Source: Montifringilla adamsi (lineage: Eukaryota; Chordata; Aves; Passeriformes; Passeridae). From it: 64,000 nt of DNA. The stretch lies in contig JAGGNK010007448.1 of NCBI GenBank assembly GCA_017590115.1, positions 1,838,815-1,902,814 on the forward strand, read 5' to 3'. The translations under genes were made by a program, and so were the position numbers. Shown piece after piece: positions 32,801 through 47,800 of this stretch. The stretch's first letter is position 1. Every line of letters starts with the position of its first letter. The notes below the pieces were generated by a model that was not told where the DNA came from, did no database searches, and saw only the letters and a list, made by a program, of their open reading frames with translations.

Positions 32801-35800
32801 AGCCACAGGCTGCATCACGCCTTGCTGAAACCCTGGGAAAAGCTCTGCTCTCTTGGTTGGTTCAGCTCTTTTACTTTTTAATTTTTTTTTTTTTGAATGA
32901 GAAAAAGCCCTGAATGTTTTGGCACACATTCTCAGTGCTTTCTTTTATTCCACATGTGACAAACTGATGTGGTTGCTCAGCCTGGGTAGGATCCACTCCA
33001 TCGTGGGCTGCCACCAGGAGTTCCAGGCAGATCTTAAATCCTACTTAAACCTCCCTCTCCAGCAGATCAGCTTTGTTTGGCTCTGGGCACAGGAGTGGGA
33101 AGGAGTGTGTTATATTCAGTACTAGAAGTTAAATTGCATGGAAGGAAAATCAGCCAGGATTGTTTTCTCACTGCATTATCAGAACTGTGTGAAGGTTTGG
33201 CCAATGGAGGGTTGTGCTAACTGGAAATATCCCTGTGTGTCACATCACCCAGGGAGGAAAGGAGGAGGAAAGAGAGGGTTTCCTGCCTCTGCCAGACCTT
33301 CCCTGCTCCTGGGTGTCCCAACAGATTGTTCCCTTGCTGCCTGGGGACTGAGAGACACAGGCCACCTCTGCAAGGAAATTCCCAGGAAAATGGGCAACCA
33401 CATAATCACTGGATCAGTCAGGCTGGAAGGACCACAGTGTCTCATCAGGCCCATTTCTTTCTGTGGAAATTCTTGAATCAAAATGATTGTTAATCTCCAT
33501 GTGAGTTGAGCAGTGAGTTTTTCCAAGCTGAGTTTCAGGGCTAATCCCCTGTAACCACTGCCATTATCTGGGTGCTGTGTCTCCTCCCCTGAGCTCCCCA
33601 TCTGTGCTGTGGCACTGGCACATCTGTCCCTCCCCACAGGAGGCTGTATCACCTCCCTGCCTGCTGGGCTGGGCAGCTTCTGAGAGGAGCAGTTAACATC
33701 TCTGTCTTTCCTAGTGCATCCTCTGAGCTGCTGATGTGACTGCAGCAGCTTCTCCAGGGATGTGGTGCCCAAAATCAGATTAAAACCCCTTTTCTTGCCC
33801 TGACAGCCCCCAGGGGTGTGATGAGGGATCTGCCTGTGGCATGGGTTGTTTATGTGAACACAATTCCATGGGGAGATAGACCGTGGTCCAGGGCAGACCC
33901 AAAGCAGGAGGAAGAGGAGCAGGGCAGCGCTGCTGAAGGCTCTGCTCTGGAGTTACCCAGCGAGGCCAGACTGGTGGGTTTGGGACTTGCAAACATTAAT
34001 GCATCAGAGCAGTAATTGCTAATTATGATGGTAATACAGTTCCAGAGCATTCAGCAGTGCAGGGAGAGCTGTTTGTGGTGACAGTGGCACAGGCACTGGG
34101 AGCAGGCTGCGGGTCCAGCCCTGGCTGTGTGGGCAGGTGTGAGCCATGCCTCCATCCAGGAACGCTGCCTTGCAGCGCTGTGTGGGTGTCCTGCACGGCT
34201 TGAACATGGCTGCAGGTTTTGCTGGCAAAATTAGCCTTCCTGAGTGAAGTGAGCTGCTTCCATGGCATAAAGATCATTTTGGATGGGCTCCTGGGCTCGT
34301 CCCAGCCCTCCTCAGCAGGGCAGGAAGAAGCAGATGTGACGTGTTTTCTCCTCAGTTACTGGTTTTATCCATTGGATTTGTAGAAATAATTGACAGGATG
34401 ATCACGGCAGCTCCTTTGCATGATGAAAGCAATGACTATTAATGCAGATTGTGTTTGTATAATGATGATACCCAGGTTGAAGCTCTTTGTGGGAAGTTTT
34501 GGGGCACAGCCATGTTGGTGTCAGCACATTCAGGCAGGAGAGCATTTATCTTGGCCTAACTTTGACCTGTCTCAACAGAATTGTCATGTATAGAGGTGCC
34601 TTTATCAGGGATGGCTAAAAATATGCCAAAATTGTGAATGGACCAGTCTTCAGGTCCTTGGATTAATTTACTTCTTTTTTTACATTACACAGTTCCAGCA
34701 TTTGTCATTCTGTCTGTTTGAATTTTTGTATTTTTCTGTGGTTTTTGTTGTAACGGGTCAAATGGGGAAGCAGCTATATTGGAATTGAGAAGCTGGGCTG
34801 GAGGTGCCAGTTGAGGTGGGGCTGGAGCACATCCCAGTGCCATGGGCAAGGTGCATTGCTGAGCAGAGCTCAGAGGAGACAGAGATTCCCCAGAGCTGTG
34901 AGCAGGCACCAGGAGGCACCTGAGCATTGGCACTGGGCAGGTTTGGAAGGTCACAGCCATGGGTAGCAGGGCCTTGGCTCAGGTTGCAGCAAACCCTTCA
35001 GTTTTCCTCAGGTGTGGAGTCTCCCTGAGCAACCTTGGCCCTGTGTTCCCAGGGCCAGGCAGGCTCTGCTGCTGGGATCCTCACAGTTCATGTGATTTCT
35101 CCACCTCTGAATTTTAATCCAGAGGGGGGAATAAATACTGTTCATCCTCTTTGCTGCTTGTTCTGTAACCTGTGCAGGTGGTCACAAGGAGCTGAGGCCA
35201 GCTTTGAGCCAGGCTTTGAGCCTCACTTCCCTGGAGCTGGTCCTGTCTTTGCTCATTTTCATAATCCACCCAGAGGATTTTTGTGTCTTCATCAGCTTCA
35301 CTGATGAAGGATTTGCTTGAGCTTTGAAAAAGTTTTTCTTTTTTTTTTTTTTTTGCTTTTTATACTTCAAGCCAGACTCCTCCAGGACTTCTGCTGCTGT
35401 TGCTTAGTTTGTGTGAGTGGTTTGTACTCCCATGTAGCAAAAATGACTCCTGCAAGGGGCTCCCTTTCCTCTCAGAGCCTTCTGGAAACTGTTGGCAGAG
35501 CCAGGGTTAAAGCCACAGGTGCAGGTGACAGAGGGACAGTTTTTGTTACATAACAAAGGTTGCTTTTAAACTGTGTTTTTTATCATGAGCTACACATCAG
35601 AATTAGCCAGGTCCTTGTGACCATTGTGGTACAAAGGAATCCAAGTGTGTGTGGAGGATCTTCTGAGCTCTTGCAAAGTTCTCCAGGATTAGGGTTGGGC
35701 TGCAGATGGCCTGATGCAGCAAACACAACCCTCCAAGGATGGATTTTGGCAGTGGGTTGCCATCACACAGCAGCCTGGTGTTTGCTGTCTGTGCCTGCCC

Positions 35801-38052
35801 AGCTCCAGGGGTGACAGTTCCAGCCAGGACACTCTCCACACATCTTGGGTGCAGTGTCCCCGTGCTGAACATGCCAGAAGGGACAAAGGCAATCCCTGAA
35901 TCAGTCTGCTTTGAGGATTATTTCCTAAAGCATCCGTGTTCCTTACAGCAAGGGCCCCTCTGCTAAGCCCTGCAAGGTGCAGTGGGATCCCGTTGTCTCA
36001 GTGAACTTCTGGAATGTCACCTCACTTGGATTTGTCCAGTGAGAGGAATTCTGACCACATCTCCTGCTGCAAGGACAACCTGCTGGACATGCAATCAGGG
36101 ATTTACTCTGCCTTTACAGGAAAACATGTCCCTAATTCCTACAAAGTCAGCTGGGAATGGCAGCCTCGTGCTGGGCATGAAAGGATGGATCACGGAGAGG
36201 AGCAGGGCTCTGGTCAGCCATGGGGCTCCTGATAAGAAGCAGACATGGGGCTGAGCTGCTGGAGTTTCTTTCTGGGATGATCTACTTGCTAAATTATCTC
36301 TCTGCCCTGCAGAGGATGGGAGATGGCGGTTCCCTGCTCTGAGGGAGGTCTCCTGGTCCCATTTTACATTGTTACTGTCTCCTTGATCACATCCTCGGTG
36401 GGGCTGTGGAGTCCTTTTGTTCTCTGCTCTACTTTCCAGCATTTTTGTTGCTCTAGCAACACTTCCAGCCCCAAAGCAGCGGGATCCTGGTGCTAACACA
36501 ATGCTGCATTTGAAAGAAGGAAGCAGAGCTCGACAGGTGATCTCCAGCTTTTGTATGGCATGGCCGTGCCTTGAGATGGGAGGATGAATGGCAGGTTGTG
36601 ATATCTTATTGTCTTGCAACTGGCATTGCTTTTGTCATAAAAGGTGAGAAATAGTTTTGTGTTCCTGCCACAGCTGTGGTTTGTAAAGTTGCTGTATTAT
36701 TTTCCTTGTGTGGGGAAGGTCAGCACTGGTTTCAGTGGGTCTGTGGGAGCCAGGCCCATGGCAGGCAGCTCCTTTCTGGGCACATAAATAATGTTTTCCG
36801 TGCCCAGCAACTCCAGCAGCTTTGCAGGCTCCTCTCCAGAGCTGTGCTGCCACTGGACTGTCCTTACAGCGTGGATCCACTGACCTGCTGGCCATCTGCA
36901 CATCTGCAGGGGGAAGGAAAAGGGTCTGTATTTTATATCAGAAAACTGCAGGTATTGTGTGAAAGTCTTTCCTGCAAAACTCAGGAGCCACTGGTGCTCT
37001 GCAGTGCGGTTTGTGGAATCCTGTCAGCTGCTTTGGCATTTTGTAGCTTCTCTATATATGGTGAGAGTGATACAGGAAGATGCATTTAACACCTTTTTTT
37101 TCCTCCTGAGTGCTCTCCCATGCTTTGTCACGGTGCTGCAGACAAGGCCGGCAGTGTAAAAGCCACCTGTAGGTGCTCTGTGGGTAAGAAGAGAAGAAAT
37201 CTTTTTGAGATTTTGGGCACAGCTTCCCACAGCTTCCTGCTGGCCCAGCCACTGCTGCAAGGACCCGAGTGCACCCTGTGTAGATGGAAGTGAAAACCTC
37301 AGTAGGCTCCTCAAGAAGTCTGTCCCGATTGGCAAGCACAGTTGAAATAATCCATTATCTGCTACCATTCACACAACCTTCCTTCCCAGACCACTGAAAT
37401 GTATTGAAGACTGTGGATTTTTAGAATGTATTCTTAGATACCTGAATTTTGTGGCAAATGGAGTATGAAGAGTGAGTAGCAGCTATGGGATTGATCTTGT
37501 TTCCAGTGGGTCACCCCTTTTTATTTAGATATTAGGCTTAAAATCTTGTTTTTTCAAGCTGGTATGATTGCAGGTACTCAGTCTGCAAGGTTTGGTCATC
37601 ATTATACAAACACTTCACTGCCTGAGACCAGTGGTAGGATATTCCTAAGTCATTCCTTTTCCTCTCTTGGGTTCTTTGCACTTTTTGGGCCCCTGGCAGC
37701 CAGCCTAGATGGGGTCACTGTGGTGTGTTGGTGGAGCTGCCCCAAACCTGATGAATACACTTCTGTATCACTGAAAGCTTCACAGGCTCCAAGGAGCTTG
37801 GATTTACGGTGCTTGGGCAGCTTCTGGGTGTCTTGATTACATCCTCCTGTGCCCCTGGTGACCTCCTGATGTGGAGGACAGAGCATCCTGCAGGCCACCA
37901 CCCTCCTCAGCAGCACAAGCAGGATTATTGAAGTGTTGCTGTTCTTTGGGTACTTTTGGGCTGTTTCCATGACTTGTGCAAGAACCCATGGACAGACAGG
38001 GAATTTTCTAGAGTCTCCAGAACTAGGTGGAAGTTTTTGTTTGCCCTTGCAG
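26878..38052. other. EHMT1 intron 1, unique sequence
   Basis: Moderately AT-rich sequence without recognised exons, RNA genes or transposons. Homopolymer T tracts are at 30182-30195, 32882-32894 and 35344-35354. Nothing matches EHMT1 exon 2, which should encode an acidic, Lys/Glu-rich N-terminal segment. Confidence 0.5.
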
Positions 38053-38090
38053 TGATAGATAGAGAGATAGAGAGATAGATAGATAGATGA
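38053..38090. repeat. (GATA)n microsatellite, impure
   Basis: Mixed gata and gaga units, ending with four clean gata units. Confidence 0.85.
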
Positions 38091-41000
38091 TACATATTGT
38101 CATTGCACTGGGCTGGCATTCCAGCTGCACGCTTGGTCTTCTGCAAATTAAATGGGCAATTTTTATCTCTTTTCATATAAATGAGCCTGTAAAGGGAGTT
38201 TGCACAGAGAGCATGAAATGCCTCCCTGAGTTTTCAGCTGGTTTTCTCTGTTGCACTATTGGCACTGCTGGGTTTAAAGTGTTGCCTCTGGGTCACACTG
38301 AAATGCTCAAGAGGAGCCTTTGCCTCCTGTGCTTGTATCATGTTTAGGCCATGAAAAAGTGAGGAAGTGCATTTCCTGGGATGAAATGATTAATTGTACA
38401 CCCAGGGTACAGAGGTCACAGCAGGGAGATAAGAGAGGTGCCATTAATTTGCTGTCTTGGGGGTGTTAAACACATTTTTGTTGGGGTTTGTAGCTCCTGA
38501 TGAGCAGCAAGGTGTGTCCCAGGGATTGGGGAGTGTTTTGGGAAGGCTGCTTTTTCCCTACAAGTCATTGTTCAAAGGAGAAGGGTTTTGCTTCCTCCTC
38601 TCCCTCTCATCATCTTCATCCAGCTGCCACTCATGCTACTCCTGAGAGGTGAGGAGTGTCAGGGGTGGATTTCAGCACATCACCTTCTATCTCCCGTGCT
38701 GTAAATTAGTGATAGCCACCACACTGTTCTGCAGGAATCCCCCTGACCTGGCTGCTCTTCCAGCCAGTTTGAAGGCTGGGTGGGTTTTTAAATGATGATA
38801 TTTTAAAATTTGAGAACAGCTTTGATTTATTGACCTGCTGCCTCCACAAATCGAGCTGTCTGGGCTGGCATCTGCAGATAAGAGGCTGTCGAGTAATTGC
38901 TTATTATTGACTGATTGCCAGCTTGGGCTGTTTGCTTGCAGAAGAATCAATAGTAGTCAATCTTCAAAGTCTAAACTCTCAGGGAGTATGACTGGTTTCC
39001 AAATTAGGAATGACAGGTCAGGATAACTCCATAGCTGCTATCCCACCTTCATGTGTGGGTGTAATCCTGCTGTGGAGGAGGAAGCGCGGGACGTGATCTT
39101 CCTCCGTCGAGCCTTTTTCACGTCTGCCTTCTTCAAAGTCTGAGGTTTTCTTTGCAGGGGTTTTCAGGGTCAGATCCCACCTGGCTCTGACCTTCCCTGG
39201 AGGAGCTGGGGCAGGCTCAGCAGCACCTGAGATCCGTGGGAGGCGAGGGGAGCATGAAGTGCAGCCATCAGTCATTAAGTCCCTGAAGGATGGAGCAGGG
39301 AGGGGTGGCTGAGCAGCCTGTGCTCTGACACATCCAAACCAACCAGTTTGGATGCTTTATAAATAAAACAAAGCCTCTATTTTAATGCATGGTAACAGAG
39401 ATTCCCTTTCTGGGGGTGATTCTATTTCGGTGGCAACAGAGCAAAATATCCAGTGTCACCATAGGTTTTATCATTTCTTGCAGGGACGGTCGCTATGGTG
39501 AGCGAGCATTGTCAAACGCAGCCATAGCCCTTCTTTAACACTCTCCTGGCATCCTGCCTTTTTGTGGATTCACTTGTAGGGCTTAAAACATTAAAGGGGC
39601 TTCATGGCATCAAAGACACTCAAGACTTTTTTGAAAAATAAATACATGTTTAGGTGGTTGTAATGGCTGGGGTGAAGCCTGGCGCTGGATCTGGGAAGTG
39701 ATCTCAGACCTTGGGTTGCAGCCCCCTCTGGGTTTTTTCTCCCTGGACTCAGAGGTTGTGATTTTCCCTGGACTCAGGGGTTGCAGTCTGGTTTCTGCAT
39801 GTCCTAGACTCAAGCTGGGTTTAAAACTTGAAATAAGAGCCTTTGGGGGGAGGGGGAGGCTTGGATCTCTTTCAGCTACAAAGAGCAATTAAGCAACAGG
39901 ACATAAAATAGATAAATGGGAAGGGGAAGGGCAGAACCCTGGAATATGAGAAGATGAAAATGGAAGAAACTATTTCTGCAGTGTATTTGTCCTTAATGTT
40001 GGAGCTTTATTTTCTCCACGAAGGCTTTGAATTGAGGGTCATCCTTTGAGGTGAGGGAGAAATTTCTCAAATAGAGCAGTTTAATCTACAGTGGTCTAGG
40101 AGAGAATGGACAAGATTACTTGAACAGCCTTGTTTAGATACTGGATTTGTTGTCTACCAGCAAATCCTCATTTGCATGGGTCCTTAATCTGTGGAGTTAA
40201 ATGTGTCTCAGGATCTGTTACCAGCTGTGATGCAGAGTTGAGAACTAGATTTTTAAAGCTGTTCCTTTTTATTTGAATGTTTCCCCTCCCCTCCCCCTCC
40301 CTGCACCCCAAATTATCTTCCTGATTTTTTCTGAAAAGCAAAGATGAGCCAACAAGTGATGCAAAAGGAAAAATGTGCCAGTGAGAAGAAGCTATTTTTG
40401 ACTCCATATTCAGTGGGTGAACTGTCCACCAGGCTGTAGGGAAAAGCCAAGGTCAGACATTTCAAAGGAGTGTCGCAGGGAAACCACCGCCCCCCTCCTT
40501 CCTGAAAGGGGCCATGGACGTGAAATCTTTCAGCCTCCTTGGAGCTGGAGGCTTGGGCAGAGATCCTTTGTGGAGCCCTGGGAAGGGCTTTAGCCCTTGG
40601 TTTGGGGGCTGCTCGCTCTGCCTGGAGCCCTGAAATGGCATTTCCTCATGTGTGCAGCAGCCCTCACTCATGAAATGGATGCAAGTGCTGAAAAAGCTCC
40701 CGCGTGAGCATGCTCACTGGAAGATTAATCCTTTAGAGGGAGTTGGAGAGTTAAGCTACTGTAATTTCTCTGCAGTTGGCTGCAGTAAACAACTGCTCTA
40801 AAGACACGAGGAAAAAAATTGACGGAGGTATATGGCATTAATGTACATATCTTTTTGTGTTTCTCCTTTCAGGTTGAGGGTTTGAGCAAGGCTTTTTCTC
40901 TTTGAGCCGGGGAAGAGGGAGCTGTGTAATGATTTTATGGGTGACCTTCATGTTGTGGTTTCTTTTTTTCCTCCAGGCCAAAGTAATCCTATTTCCGTGC

Positions 41001-44000
41001 AAGGCCATACTGAGGCTCGGGCTGGCTTTCTAGAGCTGGGGTAGAGCACCAGGGTGGCTTCGTGTTGAGTGAAATGATTAGAGGAGGTGAGGCCTTGCTG
41101 CTCGTTGAGCTGTGTTGGCAGAAGGGAGCTGCAGACACCTCATCCTGTTTAGTTGTGAGCAGAACCCAGTGGGACTCGATCTATCATGCTTCTGTTGGGA
41201 AGAAAATGTGTGACAGGATTAGTTTTGCCTACAGAAGACTAGTCTTTTGCTTTTGATTATTACTATTATTTTGCTCCCCCTCCTCCCCATGCCTGAGGAG
41301 CTGCAATCCTGTGTCAGATGGGGGAAGGAAAACAATCCTTGAGCTGTTTTGGCTTTGCTTTGAAGGCTGATGACTCTCGGCGTGTTGAGGAGGGATGCCT
41401 TGGCAGGCAGGTAAGTGTTGCAGGCACAGGGATTGTGTCAAGGTGAAACTGAGCCCCTTCCTCCCCAATCCCTGCTTTGTGGGGGCATCCCAGAGGAAGG
41501 GAAACCTCGGCTGGTTCCTAATGAGCGAAGAGTGTTTTCTCTACTCGCCTCCAGAAGCGTGGGCGAAGGACGATGTGATTTACCACCCCTGGAGCTTTTA
41601 TCAGCTTCCTCTGAACACAGCACAAGCCATGGAGGGCCAACCTGGGGCTCCCAGGACATCAAGCAGAAATGCCTGGGTGGCTTGATTTTTGTCAGGCTGC
41701 TGGAGCTGCTCGAGTCAGTGCTCCCTGACCACGGCTTGTGCCTTTACCTCTTCAAACATTGCTGTAATCCTTGGGGATGGTGAGGAAATGGAGGTGATGT
41801 GTCAGCAAAACCTGCCTGGCGTGGGGGCGGGGGTGGGGCAGGGCATTGTTCTGTTCTGTACCTGACTGGGATGAGTGGGAGCTGGAGGGGCTGGAGGTCA
41901 CCCCTGGGCATCCCCCAGGACTTGTGTGGCTGCAAGGAGGGCACACCCTTCCTCCTTGAGGAGGGGATAATCAGGGGTGCAACTACAGATCCTGGGGCTG
42001 CCTGGCTCTGGGAGCACTCCTGGTGTGAAATTTATGTCCAACGGCTTTTATTGGAAAATGGCTTCATGTTTCCTTGGAGTGGTGTGAAGAAGGGAATAAT
42101 AATTCAATAATTTAGCAAATGTCAGTGGCTCCCACTAGGTTCGTCCTGAGGTTGCTGTCAGCTTCCATGTGATACCCAGGTGGATTCTAACATTGCTGGA
42201 TGAGTTCAGAAGGGCAATTCTATTACAGACTTGGCTGAGCTCGAGATGCTGCAGATTTGAAGAAAATTTTGCCACCCCAATGTTGAGGTTTTTTTGCTTA
42301 GTCCCTCCTTTTCCTCTCCTTTCCAGAAGCTCTGGCTAGCACAGACTGTCTGTTCTGTGGATGGTTTTAGGGAACATTGGTGGCTGTGTGCGTAGGGGGA
42401 ATAATTAGCTACCAAATGCAAATAGATTGTTTCTTGCTGTTTCAAAATCATTGTAATTTCTATTGATGATGGGTTAATTATAACTTCATTTTGATGGGCG
42501 TGAGGGAAATGATAGAGATATAGCAATATAAATCTATATAGGGAAGGATGTTGTCAGAATATTGTTTTGGAGATGATTGTGAGAACAAAGACTTGTGTCG
42601 TGGAGGACCATGGTTGTGTCAGGATTCAGTGGTGCTGCTTGTTTCTCAGTGGTGGATGAGGGTTTTCTCTTTCACATTTTTAACTGATGCCAGCGATGTA
42701 TCTGTCACCATGACAAGGGGTTTTAGTTCAGAGAAAAATGATCAAATTCTATTTAAAAGCACGTTTGGAGGAAGAATGGGAATAGTTTTTTTGGAGAAGC
42801 CAAGTTGAAAGGAAGAAAGTTAAAGGAAACGGTAAAAATCTGTGATCAGGATGTAACAAAATTGTATCTTCAGGCTGAGGTGTGTAGGTGGGGGCTGCTT
42901 TACCAGCACAAGACCCAAGGTCCTGTGACACCAGGACTGGTCCTTGGTCTGGAATGAGGTGCTGGGCCCTGGCTGTCCCCAGGTGCAGGTCATTGCTGTC
43001 CTTCCCTTTGCCAGAGGGTGACTTTAGGGAGCCTGGATCCATCGTCTCATTCTTTATTTCATACTCACTGGGAAGAGTATTCAGGTTCATCCCTGAAATG
43101 ATTTGGACCAGCGTGAAACCTTTTCCTCCTGTTTCCAGTCCCAGAATGGGGGAAAGGCTCAGATAAGGGACAAAAGTCACACTTTCCTTAGTGCCATGGG
43201 GTTTGGCTCCAAGCCAGAGAATAAAGCCCTCCCCCTCTTCTTGTTTTAGGGTAGAATGGAGGAAATGAGCTATTTCCAGTGGCTGAGGAGAGTCCCCAGC
43301 ACAGGGCACTGTGCTTCAGCCTTACCAAGCCTTTGGTGGTCTGGGGACTTGGTGCCTCTGGATCAGAGCAGCTTTTGGGACATCCTCACCCCACAGCTGC
43401 TTCCCTGCTGTGTAGGGCTTCTCTCTTCCCGGGAGACATTCAGCTCCTTTCCAGCAAGCCCTGGAACTGATCAGTCTGGAAAGAAAAGAGTAGCTACACC
43501 CAAATCTAATTTCAGTTTGTGGGTTTGTTCTTGGGCTCTGCAGGTCCCTGCTGGTGGATCTCATGGGGTGGGCACCTCTCTCCCCTTGCAAACCCGCAGG
43601 ACTCAGGTGTGGCTGAGCTGAGGGAGGTTCTTCATCCCATGGAGCTGTATCCAGTGCCTGCTGCAGGTGTGGGATTTGCAAGGCATGCAGGGCAGGGACT
43701 CCTGGATGCTTTCTGTGAGATGGGTGCCTTGGACTTTGTAAGAGGATTCATTGCTTGAATTTGCACATTCCTGTCTTTAGATTTGTGTGAAAAATTCTGC
43801 CTGTGTGGCCAGTTTTGCCTCTTTCTCCACTGGCACAGCTTTGTTCAATGGAGGAACTGAAACCTGAACTTGGGACTTGCTCACCTTTTTTGGTATCATA
43901 ACAGCCCAGGACTGTATTCAAACTAGAAAGAACAAGATGGAACTGAGTCCTACAGGTGTACCTAAAAAACCCTCAGGCACCCTTGGCAATCCCAGGGAGG

Positions 44001-44837
44001 AGAAGGTAACTGCTGGATAGACACGGCATGCAGGTCCCAGTCTTTAATAACCAAATGGTGACCACTTCAAAGCCTGGTGGCTTTGCTTCTCTCCCTTCTA
44101 ATGCTTCAACCAACCTGGACTCAACTGGCAATGCCTTTAAGAGCAGATATTATGACAGGAGCCTTGTAATTATTTGCTGTGGTGAATCCTCTCTGTGGTG
44201 ACGCTGTGTGGGAGGGTTTGCTGTCATGCACAGCATTTCTCCACCTTCAAAGTAGTTTTACCTCCTGCTCTCCTGCCTTCCTGGCCATTTTGAAATCCAA
44301 TTTATGGCTGAATATTGGCTTCCTTAACACCCTGGGCTCTGTCCTTGCTGCTGCATCCTTGTTTCGTGTCCTTTGGCAGTGCTGTCCCTGCCCAAAGGCT
44401 CCTGAGTGAAGCAGGGAAGGGTCTTGGGGCATCCTGTTCTCCTTGGAGCTGATGGAGCCCTGCATGGAGAGAGGACCTGAAGAAGCCTGAAAGCACCAGC
44501 TGGCAAAGGGGACTCCTTACCCTCCTTTTCCATGAAGATTAGTGAGTGAAGTTACAGACACAGGGGAAGGAGCTGTGATTTTTAACCCAGATGTGGAATT
44601 ATAGAAGAACTACATTCCCATGGTGGATGTGGTTTAATGCATCAACCAGCACAGAGGACGTCCAGGGTTCTGAGGCTGAGAGAAGCAGTGCAAGGGGTAC
44701 CTCATGCTGGGAAAAATATGGTTGTGAGAAGGGGAAGATGGAAGAAAAATCCTGCTTTAAGGACTTGCAGGGAAGAGGTGGATTTAAACAACTGGGAGAG
44801 CAGAAAGGAAGAGACAGGGCTGTAGGGAGAGGTCTGG
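38091..44837. other. EHMT1 intron 1, unique sequence
   Basis: No coding or RNA gene recognised. A local duplication of about 27 bp (ccctggactcag repeated) is at about 39741-39785. Confidence 0.5.
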
Positions 44838-44886
44838 CATGGATGGATGGATGGATGGATGGATGGATGGATGGATGGATGGATGG
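44838..44886. repeat. (GGAT)n microsatellite
   Basis: About twelve uninterrupted ggat units, likely polymorphic in length. Confidence 0.95.
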
Positions 44887-47800
44887 GGTTTGAAGGTGGT
44901 GGTGTAGGGATTTAGTGGCTCCTAAAAACCCAAGAAGGCAGAAAAAGGGAGAGGAAACCAAATGCAGGTGATTCTTCAGATGCTGTCTAGTCTGTGACCT
45001 ACTTGCTGCCACAGTGCTCTGCAGCTGGAGGAGAAGCAGAGGAAATTGGCAATGGCTGTTCCCTGTGGGAAGCACAGGCTGCTGGGATGTGCAGGAGCTC
45101 TTCCTTCAGCTGCTGGGATGTGGCTGTGCCGGGGCACCAGGGGTTTGTGACTGGAGGAAGGATGGCGAGTTTGAACCATTCCTGCTGGAGGGAGACAGTG
45201 CTGGATCCCAGAACCAGGCTCAGATTTGTGAGCTGCCAGAAATACATGAGCTCCTGGATGCAGGAGATCCCTCCCTTAGGGATGTGGAGCACTGGAGAGC
45301 TGTCTTGTGTGGGGATGTGGCTCACCCACACCCCCTGGACTGTGGGGATTATTCATCCCCCACCTCCTCACAATCCTTTGCAAACTGGAAGTCTGCCTTC
45401 TCCTGCTTCTGCTCCTTCAGGAGCCCCCACTAACTTGATCTTTCTTAATCTTGTGTTATTTTCCAGATCATCAATTTGATTTCTCAGTACTTCTACAGTC
45501 CTTAGTGTTCCTGGGAATCTGTGCCTCCATCTATTATCTCTGTTTCTTTTTGAGGCTGTAGCAGCCTTGAACCACAGTTTCCATCCTATTTTTATAACTC
45601 CTTCTGCTTATTAGAGGAGTCCTGCAGAAATAACTCTACATTTCTTACCAAGATACCCCAAATTTTTCTCAGTAAATAATTTCTTCTCTTGCTAATATGA
45701 ACTTGAAGGCTCTCCTCTTCCATTTGTTCCCTTCTCCCTCTGGGGTTTGGGAGTGAAATACCTTGAACTTAATTCATATATGTATGTGTACATGTATGCC
45801 ACAGGATATCAGATCCCCCTTTAACCATATTAGTTGTGATGCTCGCAAAGGCTGGTGTCCAATAGTGGCTGCTTCAGATTTACCTCTGGTCCAAATGAGA
45901 TTGGGAAGTGGCCTCTGTATCTTTTTGGGGGGCTGTTCTGATTTGCTATATTAAATAAATATATAAAGTGGCTCTAAGAGTGAAATGCCAGCCTTCCTCC
46001 TGCTGAAGGCATGGAGGCAGTGATTTGTGAGTCAGCAGTCCAAGGTTAACTCCAAAACTTCTGCACTTGCCTTGCAACCTTCATCCCGGGAAATAATTTC
46101 TCTACAAAGGAAAATGAAAGAAACCTGCCCTCTGTTTTTCAGAAGTTGTGAATTGTGCTCTTTTTTAAGCTGATTATTTTATTTATTCCAATAATCCTCT
46201 CTTCCAGAATAAAGGAAAATTAATTGTCTTCCTATTTCCATAATGGTTTGCCCTTCAGACAGTTGCCAGGCAAAGTGCTTAAAACTGAAATTAAAAGATG
46301 GTGAATGCTTAAAATCATTGAACTACTGTAGGAACATGTTTGTATTTAATAGGGTGGTATCACACAGTCCCAGAGTGTTATTTGCTCTGTAGGATTAGGA
46401 GGACTTTTTTTATTTTTTTTGCTTCTGCATATGAAAACGGGGTCAAGCCTGCTGTGGTAGATAGTGCAAGTCTTAGGTGGGATTTTGCTGGAGAGATGGA
46501 CTGCCTGTAGCTGAGACCCTAAAATTATCCAGCATTAATGGGGAGAGTTGTCACCGGGCTTGGTTGTGTTTGTCTGCAGGGACAGTGCTTGGAGATGGGC
46601 AAGGACTTCCGTCCTTACAGGTGTGATGGGACAAGATTTTCCCTGCTGGAGCTTTTCACTGACACCTACCTGGATCTTGGTTATTTTTAATTCTGTCTGG
46701 CTAAAAAAAGTTACCTGATTAATGTGGGAAAATGCTGGAATGTTTCCTTAAAAGGCTCCAAAGTGATGCAATATTCAGTGATGAATCTCAGAGCTAAATG
46801 AGTGCCTTGGTGGGTGCATTGGGTGGGGAAGGGAGTTCTGTGTTTTATCACCCAACACATTTATTTTTCATCCCAGGACTGCTCTGGGGAAGGTGGTGTG
46901 GGAGCACTGACAGAGCTCCAGCTCCAGGTCAGCATCAGGGCAGTGTTGGATCTCTTCTTTGCTCTCCTGTTTTATCCCAGCAAGCTTTGGGAAATAGGTA
47001 AAAAGCTGGAGCTGGGGATGGCTGTGCTTCCAGCGGGGTTTACCCTGAGGGTGGGTGAGGAGAAACCCCGGTGTGCTAACCCCAGAGCCTTGGCAGTGAC
47101 CAGGGGTTGTTGCCCAGTCACTCGTGTCCCCACAGGCACGTCCAGGTGGGGCTCCCAGGGACAGTGGAGGTGGAGTTCATCTCCTGTTGATCCAGGGAGA
47201 AGCTGCTGGCACCACCCACACCTGGATGTGGCCCTGGCTCCTTGCTCATCTGGCACGATGCTCAGCATGGCTGAGGCACGAGGCAGTTCCCGTGCTGTGT
47301 GTCCCCAGAGAAACTACCTGGGAATAAATTCCTCCTGTGTCTCCTGTGTTTCCCTCTCCCCTCATGTGAAACTGCTCTGAAGGAGCAGAGTGTAATCCAT
47401 CACAGAAGAGAGAAGGGCAGGAGTTAATTGGTTTTCATGATCTCTCCGTAGCACTTAGTCCAGCTGATAGTGAATTGTCGTGCTTGGCCGCTGCCTAATC
47501 TCGTAAGGGACCCACTGGGGGAAGGCTGGGCAGGAAGGCCCCGTGGCCCCTGGGCACTGACGTTAGCTGAGGAGCACATGAGATCATCTGCTGCATTTCC
47601 AGCCAGTTTTGAGCTGCCATCCCAAGCAGGAGAACAGCACGGGCATCTCAACACCACCCAGCACTGTGGCTCATCACCTGAGTGTCCCTGAGCACAAGGC
47701 AGGGAGCCTCTCCTGCTTAGGGGGAGCTTAGGGAGTATAAAACCAGCTGTGTGAACAACCTCCCCAGGTCTCACCTGCTCTGCCCTGCATGCAGCAATCT